Source: JAUXFS01 sp963772635
Lineage (GTDB): Bacteria > Pseudomonadota > Alphaproteobacteria > Rhodospirillales > Defluviicoccaceae
Assembly: GCA_963772635.1 (NCBI GenBank)
Contig: CAVYYK010000016.1
Coordinates: forward strand, 124,001 to 188,000
Reading direction: 5' to 3'
Length of the DNA stretch: 64,000 bases
A model generated the notes under the pieces. The model saw only the letters and a list, made by a program, of their open reading frames with translations. It made no database searches and was not told the origin of the DNA. Within the stretch, counting starts at the first letter, position 1. Every line of letters starts with the position of its first letter. Position numbers and translations under genes: made by a program. This document shows positions 55,946 through 64,000 of the stretch, in pieces.

Positions 55946-56372
55946 ATGAGCGAGAAAGCCTACGCTGGAGATGTCACGCCGACACAAGCCTGGGAGATCC
56001 TGGAGAAGGATCCGAAGGCCGCTGCTTGTTGACGTGCGGACCCAGGCGGAATGGGGCTACGTTGGAATTCCCGACTTGAGTCGAATCGGCAAACGGCCGC
56101 TGTTTGCATCCTGGGCGTTGTTTCCGAACATGGAGATCAACGACCGGTTCGCCGACGAGGTCGTCTCCGCAGGGATCGAGCCCGATGCGCCCGTCCTTTT
56201 CCTCTGCAGGTCCGGGGTGCGGTCGCGCTCGGCGGCGATCGCCGTGACCGCCCGCGGCTACACGTCATGCTATAACGTGGCGAGCGGTTTCGAGGGTGAT
56301 CCGGATGCTCGAAAGCACAGGGGTACGATCAATGGTTGGAAGGTCGAGGGATTGCCCTGGATTCAAGGGTAG
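55946..56372 (+). CDS. rhodanese-like sulfurtransferase (frameshifted)
   Basis: About 141 residues. The N-terminus MSEKAYAGDVTPTQAWEILE runs into a stop at 56030-56032; one frame over, VDVRTQAEWGYVGIPDL is the rhodanese opening (start of the CH2A-like motif) and VLFLCRSGVRSRSAAIAVT is the active loop with catalytic Cys. One surplus base near 56021-56026 explains the break. A strong AAGGAAGAGG ribosome site precedes ATG 55946. Rhodaneses transfer sulfane sulfur; the next gene, metZ, also handles sulfur. Confidence 0.8.
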
Positions 56373-56384
56373 AGCACCCGGACC

Positions 56385-57588
56385 TCAAATCGCCGCTGCC
56401 ACGGCCTCGTCGAGATCCGATTTGAGATCGTCGACGTCTTCGAGACCCACCGATAGTCTGATCAGGCCGTCGCCGATCCCGAGGTGCGCGCGTTCTTCGC
56501 CGCCGAGCCGTTGGTGGGTCGTTGTCGCCGGATGGGTCGCCAGGCTCTTGGCATCTCCCAGGTTGTTGGAGATGTCGATGATCTGGAGGGCATTGAGAAA
56601 TCGAAAAGCGCCATCACGCCCGTTCGGGAGTTCCAGAGATACGATGCTCCCGCCGGCACCCATCTGACGCATGGCCAATTCGTGCTGCGGATGGCTCTGG
56701 AAGGCCGGGGTAGAGGACGCGGCGGAGGTCGTTCCGTGATTCCAGGTGTCCAGCGAGCGCGAGAGCGTTGTCGCAATGTCGACCGAGACGCAGTTCCAGG
56801 GTTTCGAGGCCTTTCAACAGCAGCCAGGCGTTGAACGGGCTCAGCGCCGGGCCGGTGTGCCGCAGGAACGGAACCAGCTTCGTTTCCATGTAGTCCGCGT
56901 CGTTGGTCAGGATCGCCCCGCCGAGGCTGCGCCCCTGACCGTCGATATGCTTGGTGGCGGAATAGACGACGATGTCCGCACCGAACGCCAGCGGCTTTTG
57001 CAACACCGGCGTCGCGAAAACGTTGTCGACGATGACCCGGGCATCGGCGGCGTGGGCGAGGGCGCAGACCTTTTCGAGATCCACGATCTCCAGCGTCGGG
57101 TTCGAGGGGGTCTCGAGAAAGACGCAAGTCGCCGGTTCCTTCAGCGCGGCTTCCCACTGGGCGAGGTCGGTCCCGTCGACGAAGACGGTCTCGATCCCAT
57201 AGGACGGCAGGATCTCGGCAATGATGTATTGGCAAGAGCCGAACAAGGCCCGGGCGGAGACGACACGGTCGCCGGCGCGCAACTGGCTGGCAATGGCGGC
57301 GAACACCGCGGCCATACCGCTCGATGTGCCTCGGCAAAACTCCGCTTCTTCGAGAAGCGCCAGCCGATCCTCGAACATCTGCACCGTCGGGTTGGCATAG
57401 CGGGAATAGACGAAGCGGGCCTTTTCCCCCTTGAACGCCTGTTCGGCTTCTTCCGCGGATTCGTAGACGTACCCCGACGTCATGAACAGGGCTTCGCTGG
57501 TCTCGTCGAACCGCGAGCGCGCGGTTCCGCCCCTGACCAGCCGTGTCGCCAGACGCCAATTGTGGTTTCCACGAGAGTCGTTGGTCAC
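56385..57588 (-). CDS. metZ: O-succinylhomoserine sulfhydrylase MetZ (frameshifted)
   Basis: About 400 residues. RLVRGGTARSRFDETSEALF opens; SRYANPTVQMFEDRLALLE, GTSSGMAAVFAAIASQL, VFLETPSNPTLEIVDL, VIVDNVFATP and VYSATKHIDGQGRSLGGAIL with the PLP Lys are the Cys/Met-metabolism PLP blocks. After RRVLYPG near 56703 the frame needs one base less, then FQSHPQHELAMRQMGAGGSI, ATHPATTTHQRL and LIRLSVGLEDVDDLKSDLDE finish at TGA 56385-56387. Makes homocysteine from O-succinylhomoserine and sulfide. GTG start 57588 with AGGAGGTGGG upstream. Confidence 0.88.
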
Positions 57589-57872
57589 GATCGGGACCCC
57601 ACCTCCTGCAATTCCGCGGCAGGAGATCGCATCCACCTACCACCTGAAAACACCGCCAAACCCGCCAATCGAAGCAACCAGCGTGTGCGCGCCCGGATAA
57701 AGGCGCCGCCAACAGGCGTCAAGTACATTCGGGACATCGTCGCCCAAAGTGCAATAACGGTGCCACCATGTTATGGTTTGCAAATCAAGTCCGCCGGCGG
57801 GTGAGAGCGAGGGGGAAAGCGATCATCCCGCTATGGAGAAAACAGGCGGTACAGAATTCCGGGGCGGATTTC

Positions 57873-59153
57873 ATGAAGGATGATTTCACCAAGAGATTGG
57901 ACGGGGAGGTGAAGCTCAGGGCCTACGCGGTGTTCCTGTTCCTGCAATATGCCGGGCGGCGGTTTTTGCGGGATCGATGCCTGGAGGCTGCGGCTTCGCT
58001 GGCATTCGCCACGTTGCTTGCGCTGGTTCCGGTTACGTTCATTGGTCTGTCCGTCCTTTCGGCGTTTCCCGTCTTCGACCATTTTCTTGCCGGACTGCGG
58101 GAGTTCGTGGTTGAGAATTTCGCCCCCGATGCCCGCGTGGTGGTAACCGAGTATCTCGACTGGTTTATGCGCGAGACCGGTCGGACCACGACCTTGGGCA
58201 TCATCGGCCTTGGCGTGACCACGTTGATCCTGCTTCTCACCATTGAAGCGGCTTTCAATGCGATCTGGCGGGTGACCGAACGGCGTTCCCTGGTGTGGCG
58301 GATGGTCGCGTTCTGGGCGGTGCTGACCATGGGGCCGATGGTGCTCGGCGTCAGTCTGTCCGCCTCCGCTCCCATGGTCACCGGCCATCAGCTTTCCGGG
58401 CTCGGCCGTCTGGTGCCACCGGTTCTGGAGTTCGCCGCGCTCACGCTGATCTATACGATCATTCCCAATCGACCGGTGAAAATGCGCCATGCCCTTGCCG
58501 GCGCGGGCGTGGCGACCCTGCTGCTCGAAGTCCTTCGGATCATGGTCGGAGCGTTCGTCTTCCCGCTTCCCGCAATATTTACCGTTTACGGTGCGCTGGC
58601 CGCGTTTCCCGCGCTCCTCGCCCTGCTGTTCACCGGGTGGTGTGCGGCGTTGGTCGGAGCGGTCGTCGCCGCTTCGCTCGCCGAGTGGGGCGCGCGCAGC
58701 GAAGTCCTCGGCCGACCCCACCTGTCGCCCGGCAACCGAATGGTGTGCGCTCTGGCGTTGCTCGCCGAACTCCAAACGGCCAGCCGCCTCGGCGGCGTCC
58801 GACGCCGGCGGGATCTCCTTCGCAATCTCCATCTCGGAGCCTTTGTCGTCGAGGCCGTTCTCGATGAACTGGTCAAGGCCAAGTACGTCGCCAGGGTCGG
58901 GCGCGACCAGTGGGTTCTGACCCGGGACCTCGAACACGCCACCGTCTACGATCTCTATTCCGACCTGAAACTCGGCGTCGGTACCGACCCGTTCCGCTGG
59001 TTGAAAGCCGCTCCATGGCAGCCCCGGGCGCGGGAGATGATCGCGGCGTTCGATGATTTCGGTCTGGAGTGCATGGGGAAGAGCCTCAAGGACCTGTTCG
59101 CGTCCGGGGAACCGACGCCGCAGCGGCCGATCGAGACCGACGAAACGAGCTGA
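57873..59153 (+). CDS. YihY/BrkB-family membrane protein
   Basis: 426 residues. Five or six helices in the first 280 residues (SLAFATLLALVPVTFIGLSV; TLGIIGLGVTTLILLLTIEA then FNAIWRV; MGPMVLGVSLSASAPMVTG; YTIIPNRPVKMRHALAGA) match the family long mis-called RNase BN. The C-terminal 140 residues are cytosolic and winged-helix-like (RNLHLGAFVVEAVLDELV). Family members affect membrane and stress phenotypes; no enzyme activity is established. ATG 57873 is preceded by GGGGCGG; an earlier ATG at 57768 would add 35 residues. Confidence 0.88.
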   Translation: MKDDFTKRLDGEVKLRAYAVFLFLQYAGRRFLRDRCLEAAASLAFATLLALVPVTFIGLSVLSAFPVFDHFLAGLREFVVENFAPDARVVVTEYLDWFMRETGRTTTLGIIGLGVTTLILLLTIEAAFNAIWRVTERRSLVWRMVAFWAVLTMGPMVLGVSLSASAPMVTGHQLSGLGRLVPPVLEFAALTLIYTIIPNRPVKMRHALAGAGVATLLLEVLRIMVGAFVFPLPAIFTVYGALAAFPALLALLFTGWCAALVGAVVAASLAEWGARSEVLGRPHLSPGNRMVCALALLAELQTASRLGGVRRRRDLLRNLHLGAFVVEAVLDELVKAKYVARVGRDQWVLTRDLEHATVYDLYSDLKLGVGTDPFRWLKAAPWQPRAREMIAAFDDFGLECMGKSLKDLFASGEPTPQRPIETDETS

Positions 59154-59231
59154 CGGCTCGACGCTGGGTGACGGCGCTCCCATATGCTAAGACGCGGTTG
59201 CGTTGTGCCCAATTTGATCACGGAGGAATCA

Positions 59232-60665
59232 GTGAGCGACCTCCTCGCTACCAACGACCTTTTCTTCGGGGCTGCCGGCCTCGATCGAGGACATGTCGAG
59301 AAACACGTCGAGGCGGCGCTGGCGGGCGCCGATGACGGCGAGCTGTTTCTGGAGTACCGCCAGTCGGAAGGTCTGGTGTTCGATGACGGCCGGCTGAAGA
59401 GCGCCGCCTTCGATACGACCCGGGGGTTCGGACTTCGCGCGGTCGCCGGCGACGTCACCGGTTACGCCCATGCTTCGGAACTGAGCGATGCCGCGATCGC
59501 GCGTGCCGCCGAAACGGTGAGGGCGGTACGGGCTGGCCATGGCGGCAGCGTCGCCGTCGGTCCGGCGCGCACCAATCGCGAGCTCTACATCAGCGACAAT
59601 CCCCTGGCCCTCGTCGACTTCAACGAAAAGGTCGACCTGCTCGCCGAAATCGACCGCTACGCCAGGGGCAGCGACGAGCGGGTGCGTCAGGTATCGGCGT
59701 CGCTGACCGGCGAGTGGCAGGCGGTCCAGATCCTGCGGCCGGGGGGTGAGCGCATGGCGGATATTCGGCCGCTGGTGCGCCTCAACGTCTCCATCGTCGT
59801 CGAACGGGATGGCCGGATGGAGAGCGGCAGCCATGGAACGGGCGGTCGCCAATTGTATGACGGCTTGTTATCGCGCGACACATGGACCGCGGCCGTCGAC
59901 GAAGCGCTCCGCCAGGCCTTGATCAATCTCGAGTCGGTGCCGGCGCCGGCGGGCGAGATGACGGTGGTTCTCGGACCGGGTTGGCCGGGGATCCTGCTCC
60001 ACGAGGCCATCGGACACGGCTTGGAGGGCGATTTCAACCGCAAGGGGACATCGGCCTTTGCCGGCTTGACCGGCCAACGAATCGCGTCCCCCGGCGTCAC
60101 CGTGGTCGACGACGGCACCATACCCGATCGTCGTGGTTCCCTCACCATCGACGACGAGGGGACACCGACGCAGCGAACCGTGCTGATCGAAAACGGAGTC
60201 CTCGTCGGCTTCATCCAGGACCGGCAGAATTCCCGGCTGATGGGTGCGGCGTCGACCGGCAACGGGCGGCGCCAGAGCTTCGCCCATCACCCGATGCCGC
60301 GCATGACCAATACCTACATGGTCGCCGGCAACGACGATCCGGGGGAGATCCTGGCGTCCGTCAAGAAGGGGCTCTACGCGGTCGCGTTCGGCGGCGGCCA
60401 GGTCGACATCACCTCCGGCAAGTTCGTGTTTTCGTGCACCGAGGCCTACAGGATCGAGGACGGCAGGCTCGGCGCGCCGGTCAAGGGCGCGACGCTGATC
60501 GGCAACGGCCCCGACGTTCTGACCAAGGTATCGATGGTCGGAAACGATCTTCGCTTGGACCCGGGCATCGGCACCTGCGGCAAGGACGGCCAGAGTGTGC
60601 CCGTCGGGGTCGGCCAGCCGACACTGAAGATCGAAAATCTGACGGTCGGCGGAACGGCGGTCTAG
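59232..60665 (+). CDS. tldD: metalloprotease TldD
   Basis: 477 residues from GTG 59232, with GGAGG five bases upstream. LFLEYRQSEGLVFDDGRLKS, LRAVAGDVTGYAHAS, then the zinc-binding HEAIGHGLEGD (HExxxH) with LTIDDEGTPTQRTVLIENGV, and the third-ligand region GTCGKDGQSVPVGVGQPTLK with a Cys. TldD is the catalytic partner of PmbA (49910-51253). Convergent with gshA, stops are one base apart. Confidence 0.94.
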   Translation: MSDLLATNDLFFGAAGLDRGHVEKHVEAALAGADDGELFLEYRQSEGLVFDDGRLKSAAFDTTRGFGLRAVAGDVTGYAHASELSDAAIARAAETVRAVRAGHGGSVAVGPARTNRELYISDNPLALVDFNEKVDLLAEIDRYARGSDERVRQVSASLTGEWQAVQILRPGGERMADIRPLVRLNVSIVVERDGRMESGSHGTGGRQLYDGLLSRDTWTAAVDEALRQALINLESVPAPAGEMTVVLGPGWPGILLHEAIGHGLEGDFNRKGTSAFAGLTGQRIASPGVTVVDDGTIPDRRGSLTIDDEGTPTQRTVLIENGVLVGFIQDRQNSRLMGAASTGNGRRQSFAHHPMPRMTNTYMVAGNDDPGEILASVKKGLYAVAFGGGQVDITSGKFVFSCTEAYRIEDGRLGAPVKGATLIGNGPDVLTKVSMVGNDLRLDPGIGTCGKDGQSVPVGVGQPTLKIENLTVGGTAV

Positions 60666-60666
60666 G

Positions 60667-62036
60667 TTAGTACGCGTACTCCCTGAACACCGGGTCGACG
60701 CTGCCGTTCCAGCGTCCTCCATAGGCTGCGAGAAGGTCTTCGGCCGGGGTAAAATTGGACTCGGCGATTCGAAACAGCGGATTGAGAAACTTGGTTTCAT
60801 CGAGCCCGACGCCGTCCTCTAAGCGTCGTCGGCGGAGCCCTTCCCGCGAAATTTGCAGGGTGAGACACGGCGAGGTCACGAACCGTCCCCGTCCTGAACG
60901 GCGCCTTGAGAGCAAGCCGCGCCACGTCGGTTTGCATGACTGCGATTTCCTCCGGCGTCCAGTCCTTGACGAGATCCCATGCGGCATCTCTGGCGGAGGT
61001 GTCGTAAAGCAACCCCACCCAGAAAGCGGGAAGAGCGCAAAGCCGGTTCCACGGACCGCCGTCCGCGCCCCTCATTTCGAGGAATTGCTTCAGGCGCACC
61101 TCCGGAAACGCGGTCGTCAGATGGTCGGTCCAGTCCGCGATCGTCGGGTACTCGCCGGGGTATCCCGGGAGGCGGCCGGCCAGGAAGTCCTTGAACGATT
61201 GACCGGCAACGTCGATGTAGCGGCCATTCCGGTAAACGAAGTACATCGGTACATCAAGCATGTAGTCGACGTAACGCTCGAAGCCGAAACCGTCCTCGAA
61301 AACGAATGGGAGAATGCCACACCGATCGGGATCGGTATCTGTCCAAACGTGGCTGCGATAGCTGAGGAACCCCGTGGGCTTTCCGTGCTTGAACGGTGAA
61401 TTGGCGAACAGCGCCGTTGCGATCGGCTGTAGCGCAAGACCGATACGGAACATCTGCGCCATCGTCGCTTCGCTGTCGAAGTCCAGGTTCACCTGCACGG
61501 TGCACGTGGCGAGCATCATATCCAAACCGAGAGTGCCTCTCGTCGGCATGTACCTGCGCATGATTTCGTAACGGCCCTTGGGCATCGACGGTACTTCGGA
61601 TATCGGCCACTTCGGCTGATAGCCGACCCCGAGGAAACCAATGCTCAAATCGGCCGCGATCGTTTTGACTTGGTTGAGATGTGTGTCGATTTCACCGCAG
61701 GTTTGGTGGATGCTGTGCAGCGGAGCCCCGGAAAGCTCCAACTGGCCGCCCGGTTCCAGTGTCACCGAACAGCCTCCGTCGTCGACAAGCGCGATAGGTT
61801 TGCCGTTCTCGAGGATCGGTCGCCAACCAAAGCGGGTCAAACCCTCCAAGATGGTACGGATGCTCCGAGGACCGTCGTAGGGGAGTGGCGCGCAATCCTC
61901 GAGCCGGTAAGCGAGTTTTTCGTGCTCGGTTCCGATGCGCCACGCCGTCTGCCGGCTTGCAACCCGCTTCCAGGTATTGAACCAAGCGGCGTTTTTCGGT
62001 GATCGGCTCGCCGGAATGTGAGTCTACGTCGGGCAT
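60667..62036 (-). CDS. gshA: glutamate-cysteine ligase, class II (plant/alphaproteobacterial type), two frame shifts
   Basis: About 456 residues. MPDVDSHSGEPITEKRRLVQ then YLEAG; after one surplus base near 61948, WRIGTEHEKLAYRLED and LEGLTRFGWRPI; SVTLEPGGQLELSGAPLHSI, THLNQVKTIAADL, YMPTRGTLGLDMMLATCTVQ and VNLDFDSEA are active-site blocks. A second surplus base near 60870 leads to LTLQISREGLRRRRLEDGVG and the end DPVFREYAY, with TAA 60667-60669. First step of glutathione synthesis. gshB is not in the window. Confidence 0.9.
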
Positions 62037-62068
62037 GATATTTCGCCTGTTCGGTTCGATCGGGAAGC

Positions 62069-62833
62069 TTAGTGCTTATTTTGGGATTCGACCACAGCCT
62101 GCCAACACGCGAGCGCGGAAAGCGCCGCCGTTTCCGCGCGAAGAATCCGCGGGCTCAGCGCCACGGCCGTAGCAAACGGCAGCGCGGTCATGTCGTCAAG
62201 TTCGGCTTTGGTGAAACCGCCTTCCGGTCCGACCAGCAGCCCGGGAGGTTGCTGGCGCCTATCCGCGACCCGGGCGCCGATGGCTGTCAATACGTCGAGC
62301 AGGGGTCTCCCTTGGCCGCTGCAATCCATAACCAGGAGCTCCCTGTCGTTTGGCCAATCGGCGACGAGGTCGCCGAGGCTGGACGGTTCCGAGACGATGG
62401 GAACGGTCAGTCGATCGCATTGCTCGGCGGCCTCGATCGCATACGCGCGCAGCCGCTGGAGGTTGACACGATCCGTCGCCGTGCGACCGGTGAATACCGG
62501 CCAAAGCCGAGACGCTCCGAGTTCCGTTGCCTTTTCGACGACGAACTGGGTGCGCGTTTTTTTCAGCGGCGCAAATGCGAGCCAGGGTCCGGTCTCGGGC
62601 CCCTGGGGTCTCAGATTGTCTTCGATGTCGAGGATGCAATCGTTCCTGCCGACCCGATCGACGCATGCCTGCCACTCGCCGTCCTCGCCGTTGAACAGCG
62701 CGATCCTATCGCCGGCCTTTGTCCGCATCACATGAACGAGGTAGTGGCACTGCATGCCGCGAAGGGTGATGCTCTCGTCCTTCTTCAAGCCCTCGTTTAC
62801 GAACAGGCGAATTTTGGATCCGGATGTCGCCAT
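62069..62833 (-). CDS. rsmE: 16S rRNA (uracil1498-N3)-methyltransferase RsmE
   Basis: 254 residues, SPOUT fold. KIRLFVNEGLKKDESITLRG then HYLVHVMRTKAGDRIALFNG is the PUA-like N-terminus; FAPLKKTRTQFVVEKATELG, RLRAYAIEAAEQCDRLTVP, LLVGPEGGFTKAEL and ALSPRILRAETAALSALA are the knot and SAM region. ATG 62833 is used; the gene is likely co-transcribed with gshA, which follows 32 bases downstream on the same strand. Divergent from ubiA. Confidence 0.92.
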   Translation of the reverse strand: MATSGSKIRLFVNEGLKKDESITLRGMQCHYLVHVMRTKAGDRIALFNGEDGEWQACVDRVGRNDCILDIEDNLRPQGPETGPWLAFAPLKKTRTQFVVEKATELGASRLWPVFTGRTATDRVNLQRLRAYAIEAAEQCDRLTVPIVSEPSSLGDLVADWPNDRELLVMDCSGQGRPLLDVLTAIGARVADRRQQPPGLLVGPEGGFTKAELDDMTALPFATAVALSPRILRAETAALSALACWQAVVESQNKH

Positions 62834-62920
62834 CGCCCTGCCTGAAACCTGAACTGCGCTGTCGTACACGCTGGTTCAATGATTTGCCAGACCCGGGGCG
62901 GATCGCGTATCAGTTCCACC

Positions 62921-63841
62921 ATGGTCGATATGACGAAATTGGCGGCCGCCGACATCCCGGTGGGGAACTGGATCGACCGCTGGGCGCCGGCGACGATCAG
63001 GCCGTATCTGCGTTTGGCGCGTGTCGATCGGCCGATCGGAACCTGGCTACTGCTGTTGCCGTGCTGGTGGAGCGTGGCACTGGCGTCTCCGTCGTGGCCG
63101 AGTTTGTCGCTCCTGGTTCTTTTCGCCATCGGAGCGCTGGTCATGCGCGGCGCCGGTTGCACCCTCAACGATATCGCGGACCGTAACTTCGACGGCCGCG
63201 TCGCGCGCACCGCCAGTCGACCGATACCGAGCGGCGCCGTCAGCGTCCGCCAGGCTCTCGCTTTTTTGGTCCTGCTGTCACTGATCGGGCTTCTCGTCCT
63301 GCTCCAGTTCAACATCTTTGCGGTCGGCGTCGGTGTGGCGTCGCTGGTCCTGGTCGCGATCTATCCGTTCACCAAGCGTGTGACCCATTGGCCTCAGGCG
63401 GTGCTGGGGCTCACCTTCAATTGGGGAGCGTTGTTGGGCTGGGCCGCGGTGAGGGGCGATCTCGGTTGGCCGGCGCTTGCTCTTTACGGGGCCGGTATTT
63501 TCTGGACACTGGGCTACGACACGATCTACGCCCACCAGGACAAGGAGGACGATGCGCTCCTCGGCGTCAAATCCACCGCGCTTCTTCTCGGTGGGGCGAC
63601 CCGTCCTTGGTTGTCCGGTTTCTATGGGATGGCCGCGACGTTGCTGGGCGTCACCGGATACATTGCCGGCCTCGCATGGCCGTTCTTCGCGTTTCTCTTG
63701 CTCGCGACCGCTCATCTCTGGTGGCAGACCGCGACCGTGAAGATCAACGAACCCAAGGATTGCCTGGCGAAGTTCAAGTCGAACCGTGAGTTCGGAATCT
63801 TGGTATTTTTGGGAATCGTCGCGGGACGCCTCGCCGCATAA
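62921..63841 (+). CDS. ubiA: 4-hydroxybenzoate octaprenyltransferase UbiA
   Basis: 306 residues from ATG 62921, though ATG 62879 and 62930 are alternatives and none has a strong ribosome site. Nine or so membrane helices; the first Asp-rich motif is GCTLNDIADRNFD (NDxxDxxxD) and the second is YAHQDKEDD, both needed for Mg-diphosphate binding. It prenylates 4-hydroxybenzoate for ubiquinone. RPYLRLARVDRPIGTWLLL is the usual N-terminus. ubiD starts 29 bases later. Confidence 0.93.
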   Translation: MVDMTKLAAADIPVGNWIDRWAPATIRPYLRLARVDRPIGTWLLLLPCWWSVALASPSWPSLSLLVLFAIGALVMRGAGCTLNDIADRNFDGRVARTASRPIPSGAVSVRQALAFLVLLSLIGLLVLLQFNIFAVGVGVASLVLVAIYPFTKRVTHWPQAVLGLTFNWGALLGWAAVRGDLGWPALALYGAGIFWTLGYDTIYAHQDKEDDALLGVKSTALLLGGATRPWLSGFYGMAATLLGVTGYIAGLAWPFFAFLLLATAHLWWQTATVKINEPKDCLAKFKSNREFGILVFLGIVAGRLAA

Positions 63842-63870
63842 GCGAGAACCCATGCTTGGAAGGGCGCGTC

Positions 63871-64000
63871 ATGGCCTATAGGTCGCTTCGCGATTTTATC
63901 GACCATCTGGAACGGCAAGGCCGGTTGGTTCGCGTGACCGAACCCGTATCGCCGGTCCTGGAAATGACCGAGATTCAAACCCGGTTGCTCGCCGAGGGCG
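63871..64000 (+). CDS. ubiD: UbiD-type decarboxylase, N-terminal 43 codons (3' truncated by window)
   Basis: MAYRSLRDFIDHLERQGRLV then RVTEPVSPVLEMTEIQTR is the typical beginning of UbiD, the prenyl-FMN-dependent decarboxylase that removes the carboxyl group of octaprenyl-hydroxybenzoate. A GGAAGGG ribosome site stands six bases before ATG 63871. Only the N-terminal cap is seen, so the catalytic residues cannot be checked. Position right after ubiA supports the ubiquinone role. Confidence 0.88.
   Translation, partial: MAYRSLRDFIDHLERQGRLVRVTEPVSPVLEMTEIQTRLLAEG

Noticed and set aside
57873..59153. Ribonuclease BN
   Set aside because: The family was once called RNase BN by mistake; the protein is a membrane protein with no nuclease motif.

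Overview
The window is high-GC DNA, almost fully coded on both strands, and looks like an alphaproteobacterium, probably of the Rhodospirillales. The signs are a CIRCE-controlled groES-groL operon, a pst operon whose PstA carries the DUF3333 extension, DUF1244 and DUF2189 proteins, a plant/alphaproteobacterial-type glutamate-cysteine ligase, an endonuclease-type MutL, and a GTTC-N7-GTTC SOS box. This is a read from family knowledge, without a database search. No rRNA, complete tRNA or CRISPR array was found.

Layout. 1-2.2 kb: the end of a methyltransferase gene, a candidate structured small RNA, a DUF2189 membrane protein and a tiny secreted peptide. 2.2-9 kb: a SWIM-SNF2 helicase translationally coupled to three catabolic genes (Fe-alcohol dehydrogenase, aldehyde dehydrogenase, enolase-superfamily dehydratase), then a hydrolase remnant. 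9-15.4 kb: a small membrane protein, a TerB-like protein, groES-groL, a fused FetA-FetB transporter, a thioesterase and a GGDEF protein. 15.4-23.1 kb: the phosphate regulon phoR-[PHO box]-pstSCAB-phoU-phoB. 23.4-32.3 kb: a CLC chloride protein, UvrD, PrmA, Pgi and MutL. 32.3-44.1 kb: an accessory region with a BrnT/BrnA toxin-antitoxin pair, two duplicated gene ends, an MFS transporter, a proline-racemase-like enzyme, a cupin, a DUF5343 plus HEPN pair, a pRiA4b-type protein, a cluster of GTCTAC repeats and an IS110-family element sitting in a REP-like palindrome. 44.2-64 kb: housekeeping genes rsmD, rluB, a class-I amidotransferase, tadA, DUF1244, purD, xseA, pmbA, korAB, a ferredoxin-NADP reductase, a rhodanese, metZ, a YihY/BrkB protein, tldD, gshA, rsmE, ubiA and the start of ubiD.

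Functional links. PhoR/PhoB senses phosphate through Pst and PhoU and should act at the PHO box before pstS. KorAB with the nearby NADP reductase suggests a 2-oxoacid/ferredoxin/NADP(H) redox unit. TldD and PmbA (TldE), the two halves of one protease, lie 8 kb apart. GroES-GroL is under HrcA/CIRCE control. UbiA and UbiD are consecutive ubiquinone-pathway genes.

A caution that affects use of this annotation: eleven otherwise well-conserved genes change reading frame at single-base positions (17 events, 14 of which look like one surplus base). Several are housekeeping genes (pstB, purD, xseA, metZ, gshA, uvrD, prmA). Sequence error is the most economical explanation. Those entries give the full restored gene span.
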